Below, in pieces: positions 60,353 through 64,000 of a stretch of DNA of 64,000 bases. The notes below the pieces were generated by a model that did no database searches, was not told the origin of the DNA, and saw only the letters and a program-made list of their open reading frames with translations. The position numbers and the translations under genes were made by a program. Each line of letters starts with the position of its first letter. The stretch's first letter is position 1. Source of the stretch: Candidatus Zixiibacteriota bacterium (GTDB lineage Bacteria; Zixibacteria; MSB-5A5; GN15; FEB-12); contig JACZWU010000001.1 of NCBI GenBank assembly GCA_022571985.1, positions 281,501 through 345,500 on the forward strand. Reading direction: 5' to 3'.

Positions 60353-61504
60353 TTATTCGATCGAGGCAGTTTCAAGGGTCGAGCCCAGGCAAAGCAGCTC
60401 CCCTTTGCCAGTGGCCACAAAGATATGCCGGCCATCGGAAACAGGCGAAAATGAAATTGCCCCAGCCAGTTCGCGACGTGAGGAAATCAGGCCGTCTTCA
60501 GCTCTCAGGCTGTATAAGATTCCCGACATAGTCCCGAACAAAACGTAGTCACCGACAACAATTGGTGAAGAGCGGATAACATCGCCGGGAGAAAACTCCC
60601 AGACAATTTCCCCATTGTCAGTGTTCAGGGCGTAAAATTTGCCGTCGGTACTGCCAAGATACAGCATACCGTCCGAAAGCGCCGGACCCGCCCAAAATTT
60701 GGCTTCAAGTTTATTTTTCCAGACAACCTCTCCGCTATCGAGCTCCAGGGCATAAACATTACCGCTGTAATCGGCCAGATAAATTTTGTCATCAATGGCA
60801 GCAGCACCTAAAACCGGCGCCTCAAGTTCAGTTACGAAAACTTCCTCGCCGTCAGAGGCACTTAGCGCCAGCAATTTGCCGCCGTCTGTGGTCTGCACTA
60901 TCAAATCCCCGTTACTGCTCGGAGGCGCCGCCAGACGCGTCTCTGAGTGGTATTCCCAGCCGGACTCGCCTGTGTTGATATTGAGAGCATAGATTGTGCC
61001 TTCGCTGGAGCTGACTATCAAAAATGAATCAACTACTATCAAACCGGCGGTGGCATCTTTGATTTTCCTGTCCCAGATTTTCTTCTTGTTTAAAAGATTC
61101 ACGCACCGAAGCCTACTAAAGCGGGGAGCTTCGAAAAAGAAACCGAGACTGTCCTCTATAATCATGCCTGACTGGGGATGCCTTTTGGAACGGACATAGC
61201 CTTTTGATAAACCGGTGGCAGTTTCGAATATCTCAATTTTGCGTTTGCTGCCAGGATATATCAGAAAGCCCTTTGAAATTGTCAGCGGACCGGACGGTTT
61301 GTTTCGAAACGAATTCTCCCAGATTACATCCAGCTTCCCTGAAAAAGTTCCGGGCCTCGAGCCGCCGCTGGCTGTATTGTATTTGTAAAATGCCCACTCC
61401 GACGACTCCCCGATAGATTCACGCGGCATCTTGAACTTATTTGAGCAGCTGCTCAAGGCGAAAAGCAATATGAACAATAGAAAGTGTTGTGCAGTTCGCT
61501 GCAT
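60353..61504 (-). CDS. PQQ-type beta-propeller lipoprotein (BamB-like)
   Basis: 383 residues from the ATG at 61504, which overlaps the upstream stop by one base (TGATG). A lipoprotein signal ends in LSSC near residue 19. The rest is a propeller of PQQ-like repeats (SGESGWEYHSETRLAAPPSSNGDLIVQT, DSGEVVWKNKLEAKFWAGPALSDGMLYLGSTDGKFYAL). It is similar in fold to BamB, but the repeats have no obvious PQQ-enzyme catalytic residues. Linkage to an outer-membrane barrel protein gene suggests an envelope role. Confidence 0.88.
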   Translation of the reverse strand: MQRTAQHFLLFILLFALSSCSNKFKMPRESIGESSEWAFYKYNTASGGSRPGTFSGKLDVIWENSFRNKPSGPLTISKGFLIYPGSKRKIEIFETATGLSKGYVRSKRHPQSGMIIEDSLGFFFEAPRFSRLRCVNLLNKKKIWDRKIKDATAGLIVVDSFLIVSSSEGTIYALNINTGESGWEYHSETRLAAPPSSNGDLIVQTTDGGKLLALSASDGEEVFVTELEAPVLGAAAIDDKIYLADYSGNVYALELDSGEVVWKNKLEAKFWAGPALSDGMLYLGSTDGKFYALNTDNGEIVWEFSPGDVIRSSPIVVGDYVLFGTMSGILYSLRAEDGLISSRRELAGAISFSPVSDGRHIFVATGKGELLCLGSTLETASIE

Positions 61505-64000
61505 CAGAAATTCCATCCGAAGAAAAAATCAAAATCGGTTTTAGCTGAGATTGACTTGAAATCTGTGGTGCGGGTGAAATCAAAACGGAGTACTACTAAG
61601 TAGCCCAGGGCGAACCTTATGCCGCTCCCGAATGAGCCGATAAACTGATCAAACTGATTTTCCCAGGCCGAAGCGACATCGAAAAACAAGACACCTCTTA
61701 TTCCCCTGAATCCCAAATTTCCAATCGGCAGACCTATTAAGAGATTGTCTATCAGGGGAAATCTCAGTTCGGTTGAGGCGAACAAAACATTTTTGGTATA
61801 GAAAGCTCTCCTGCTGTAGCCCCGGAAAGACCAGCTGCCTCCGAAGTAAATCCGCTGCGGCTCTACGCCTGAGGAAGTAAAAGCAAACAATCTGTTGGCC
61901 AGCGCGGAATTCCTGCCCAGCCGGTAATAGTGCCGGACATCGGCCATGGCCAGTTTGTTATAAGCCCGACCTTCACTAAGAGAATTAGATATTCCGAGAG
62001 TGAAATTATATCTGCGGCCGTCGATCGGACCTGAAATATCCCACAGAGAGTTATCATAGACCCAGCTGACGTAGTTTGTCAGCAGAAAAGTTTCGCGGCT
62101 TTTGATTCCGAAGCGGAAGTCGCGCTTGGAATATCTGGCGGTGGTGGTAAAATCGACCCGGTGAAATTTCGACATCGGATAGCTGAAGAGCGAAAGTGCG
62201 CCGACCTGCCTTTCAAAAAAGAAAAGGTCGAAGTCGTTATAATATTCGTTGTAGAGATGAAAAAAGCCGACGCCCCAGTTTAACTGATTTTTGCGGTTGA
62301 TATAAGTTACACCGACATTAAATGATTGCAGCAGCTGATCTTTGGTTCGGGCAGTGTTACTCAGCAGAAAATGATAAGCATGATTTCCCAGCATATCGGA
62401 TATAGCCACCTGCATCCCTCCCTGGGAACCATAGACCGGGTCAAATCCGATAGCGGACTGGGCGATATCAAAGGAGAAGTCGGTATCGTATTTTATCGAA
62501 GTATTTGAGACTGCCCTCGATATTTTTTTGGGCTGCCAGCTGTTTTCTTTTGATGCCAGCGGCTGGGATATTTCTATTGGCTCAGGCGCTATTTCCATCT
62601 GGTAAATTTGAAATGACATATCCTGGTAGCCGGTGTAGAATAGTTTGCTTTTATCGGGCGAAAGGCGCGGGTCGAATGCTCCCGTTACATAGGTTGACTG
62701 CTGTGTCAGGGTGCCGTCGTTTGACAGCTTGAACAGGTTAAAAGTACCGCCGCGATCCGATGAAAAATAGAGACCGTCCTCGGCCGCTTCCGGCGACTGG
62801 TCGCGAAAAGGACCGAAGGTCAGCTGCCTGATAGTCGATGTCGCCAGATCGTATTCAAAAATATTGAGCGCACCCGCCGGGCCATCAATAGCTCTGTCTG
62901 AAGAAAATAAAATTGAACTGCCATCGAACGAAAAAGCCGGGTCGATGTCATAGTATATGTCCGCTATCAGTCTGTCGTAGGCGCCTGTTTCCAACTCGAG
63001 CAGATAAATATCTGAGATGCCGTCGGTGCCCATGCCTGTAAATACTATTCTCGTGCCGTCGGGTGAGAATCTGGGAGAACGAGCGGCCGCCAGAGAATCA
63101 AATTCAAAGCGGCGGACAACTTTACTTTTGTGAATATCATAAAGGTAAATGACATCTTTTTCTTTTGATTTTGATGAAAAAACTATCAGCCCTGAATTAT
63201 TGGCGTCGATTCCCGAACGAAGCAGATGCAATGATTCAAAATCCGAAGAGCGCTCTCCTTTGATGAGGGTCTTGATCTTTCGCTTTGGTCCGTCAAGCGA
63301 CAACAGATAAAGCCCCGAATAGCCGAGCTTGTTGGCTTTGAAAACAAGATAATCTTTTTCTGTATCATCTCTAGTCAGCCGGATGGGAACACCTTTGACT
63401 GCGAAGCCATCTCTGACAACTCGCCTGGAGTCCATCTTGGGCAGCCCCAGCTCTGCTATCTGCGGAAAATATTTTTTCTTCAGGGAATACTCCCACTTCT
63501 TCGAGAGCGTGGCCAGATTATCCCCGAGTGTTATCTGAACTACCTGATCAAAAGTTTTGCCTTTGTACCAGTTATCAAAAATACGAGCAAGTTTATCTTC
63601 GCCGTAGGCGGAGTCTATAAACTGGCAGATAGATTCACCCAGCTTATACATAAAGAATGTGCCTTGCACCCGCCACAACTGGGGAATAGAAAACAGTCTG
63701 CCGCCTACCACCATATCTTTGACTATCATGTCAGCCTCGGTATCCCATTTTTTCGACCAGAACTCGGCTAAGCCTTCGGTGAACCAGAGCGGCGGCCTGG
63801 CTACGCGTCTCGATGTCTGCCGGTTGTAGGCGGCATCAAGCAGGTCCAGCGTAAAGACATGCACTAACTCGTGTCTGATGACATGGTCAAAATCGTGGTA
63901 AGAACCGTGGAAAGGCAGCACTACCCTGCCTTTGATAAATTCCGTAAATCCGGCTACACCTTCGGGGAGAATTCCGGGCACTATGTTTGTCTGCGAAAAA
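61504..64000 (-). CDS. Large envelope protein: metallopeptidase, TolB-type propeller and beta-barrel (N-terminus cut)
   Basis: At least 830 residues; the frame is open to the right edge (FSQTNIVPGILPEG reads in from it), so the signal peptide and N-terminus are missing. Order: a zinc peptidase of the MA type with HELVH near the visible start (VIRHELVHVFTLDLLD, then WFTEGLAEFWSKK), a WD40/PD40 propeller (repeats such as DPAFSFDGSSILFSSDR), and a C-terminal barrel of the surface-antigen/BamA-like type (IYFGGSWSFRGYSRRAF, NLGFRGIRGVLFFDVASAW, ending DFFFGWNF). It should sit in the outer membrane facing the periplasm. Confidence 0.88.
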   Translation of the reverse strand, partial: FSQTNIVPGILPEGVAGFTEFIKGRVVLPFHGSYHDFDHVIRHELVHVFTLDLLDAAYNRQTSRRVARPPLWFTEGLAEFWSKKWDTEADMIVKDMVVGGRLFSIPQLWRVQGTFFMYKLGESICQFIDSAYGEDKLARIFDNWYKGKTFDQVVQITLGDNLATLSKKWEYSLKKKYFPQIAELGLPKMDSRRVVRDGFAVKGVPIRLTRDDTEKDYLVFKANKLGYSGLYLLSLDGPKRKIKTLIKGERSSDFESLHLLRSGIDANNSGLIVFSSKSKEKDVIYLYDIHKSKVVRRFEFDSLAAARSPRFSPDGTRIVFTGMGTDGISDIYLLELETGAYDRLIADIYYDIDPAFSFDGSSILFSSDRAIDGPAGALNIFEYDLATSTIRQLTFGPFRDQSPEAAEDGLYFSSDRGGTFNLFKLSNDGTLTQQSTYVTGAFDPRLSPDKSKLFYTGYQDMSFQIYQMEIAPEPIEISQPLASKENSWQPKKISRAVSNTSIKYDTDFSFDIAQSAIGFDPVYGSQGGMQVAISDMLGNHAYHFLLSNTARTKDQLLQSFNVGVTYINRKNQLNWGVGFFHLYNEYYNDFDLFFFERQVGALSLFSYPMSKFHRVDFTTTARYSKRDFRFGIKSRETFLLTNYVSWVYDNSLWDISGPIDGRRYNFTLGISNSLSEGRAYNKLAMADVRHYYRLGRNSALANRLFAFTSSGVEPQRIYFGGSWSFRGYSRRAFYTKNVLFASTELRFPLIDNLLIGLPIGNLGFRGIRGVLFFDVASAWENQFDQFIGSFGSGIRFALGYLVVLRFDFTRTTDFKSISAKTDFDFFFGWNF

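Noticed and set aside
1-64000. CRISPR arrays, insertion sequences, transposases or rRNA genes
   Set aside because: No regularly spaced direct repeats, transposase frames or rRNA sequence were seen anywhere in the window.

Overview
The window looks like a chromosomal segment of a motile, diderm bacterium of the FCB (Fibrobacteres-Chlorobi-Bacteroidetes) superphylum, possibly candidate phylum Zixibacteria or a relative. The evidence is mixed: secreted proteins end in dockerin-like repeats of the NILDLTYLVDYIFRGGP type, one secreted protein carries a type IX secretion (Por) C-terminal sorting domain, there are L-ring and P-ring flagellar genes (so an outer membrane), and there are envelope beta-barrel proteins. 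The phylum is an inference. Almost every housekeeping gene lies on the minus strand.

Positions 1-29700 are a large flagellar locus. Read in the transcription direction (right to left) it holds a partner-switch cassette (GAF-PP2C phosphatase, anti-sigma kinase, STAS antagonist, receiver), a PAS histidine kinase with an NtrC-type sigma54 activator, motAB, then flgB-flgC-orf109-fliE-fliF-fliG-fliH-fliI-fliJ. A convergent dockerin gene follows, then flgF-flgG-flgA-flgH-flgI-flgJ-flgN-flgK-csrA-flgL-fliW, two TPR-glycosyltransferases, and a flagellin cut by the window edge. Promoters readable from sequence give a hierarchy. Near-perfect sigma54 promoters precede flgB and flgF, each with a GAAATAATTTC-like palindrome about 88 bp upstream. 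Sigma28 promoters precede flgN and flagellin. The flagellin leader carries a hairpin that presents GGA and sequesters the Shine-Dalgarno, which fits CsrA/FliW control by proteins encoded in the same locus. FlgD, FlgE, FliK, FliM/N, the export gate and FliA are not in the window.

Positions 29700-38100 hold der and a DUF512 radical-SAM gene, a DUF4062 gene, tRNA-Gly(CCC), tatC, cutA, an MTH1187-family gene, glyA and an M48 peptidase. Positions 38100-41000 are an A+T-rich accessory patch: a T9SS-sorted cupredoxin, and a two-gene unit of a class III nucleotidyl-cyclase-like protein plus a two-helix membrane protein. This pair resembles the layout of Pycsar-type defence and is the best candidate here for an undescribed system. 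Positions 41000-43140 hold rpiB, ilvE and bioY.

Positions 43300-54800 form two acyl-CoA degradation operons: thiolase, 3-hydroxyacyl-CoA dehydrogenase and two acyl-CoA dehydrogenases; then an AtuA-like protein, carboxyltransferase, enoyl-CoA hydratase, biotin carboxylase and biotin carrier. Together they suggest catabolism of leucine/isovalerate or an acyclic terpenoid through a biotin-dependent methylcrotonyl-CoA-type carboxylase, with BioY nearby for biotin uptake. An outer-membrane barrel gene sits between them.

Positions 55100-64000 carry a DUF1028-dockerin protein, a secreted protein of unknown function, a UvrD-like helicase joined to a solo DnaJ C-terminal domain, an Hsp20, a PQQ-propeller lipoprotein, and a large peptidase/TolB-propeller/beta-barrel protein that runs off the right edge. 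Several families of hairpin intergenic repeats are scattered from 36 kb onward.
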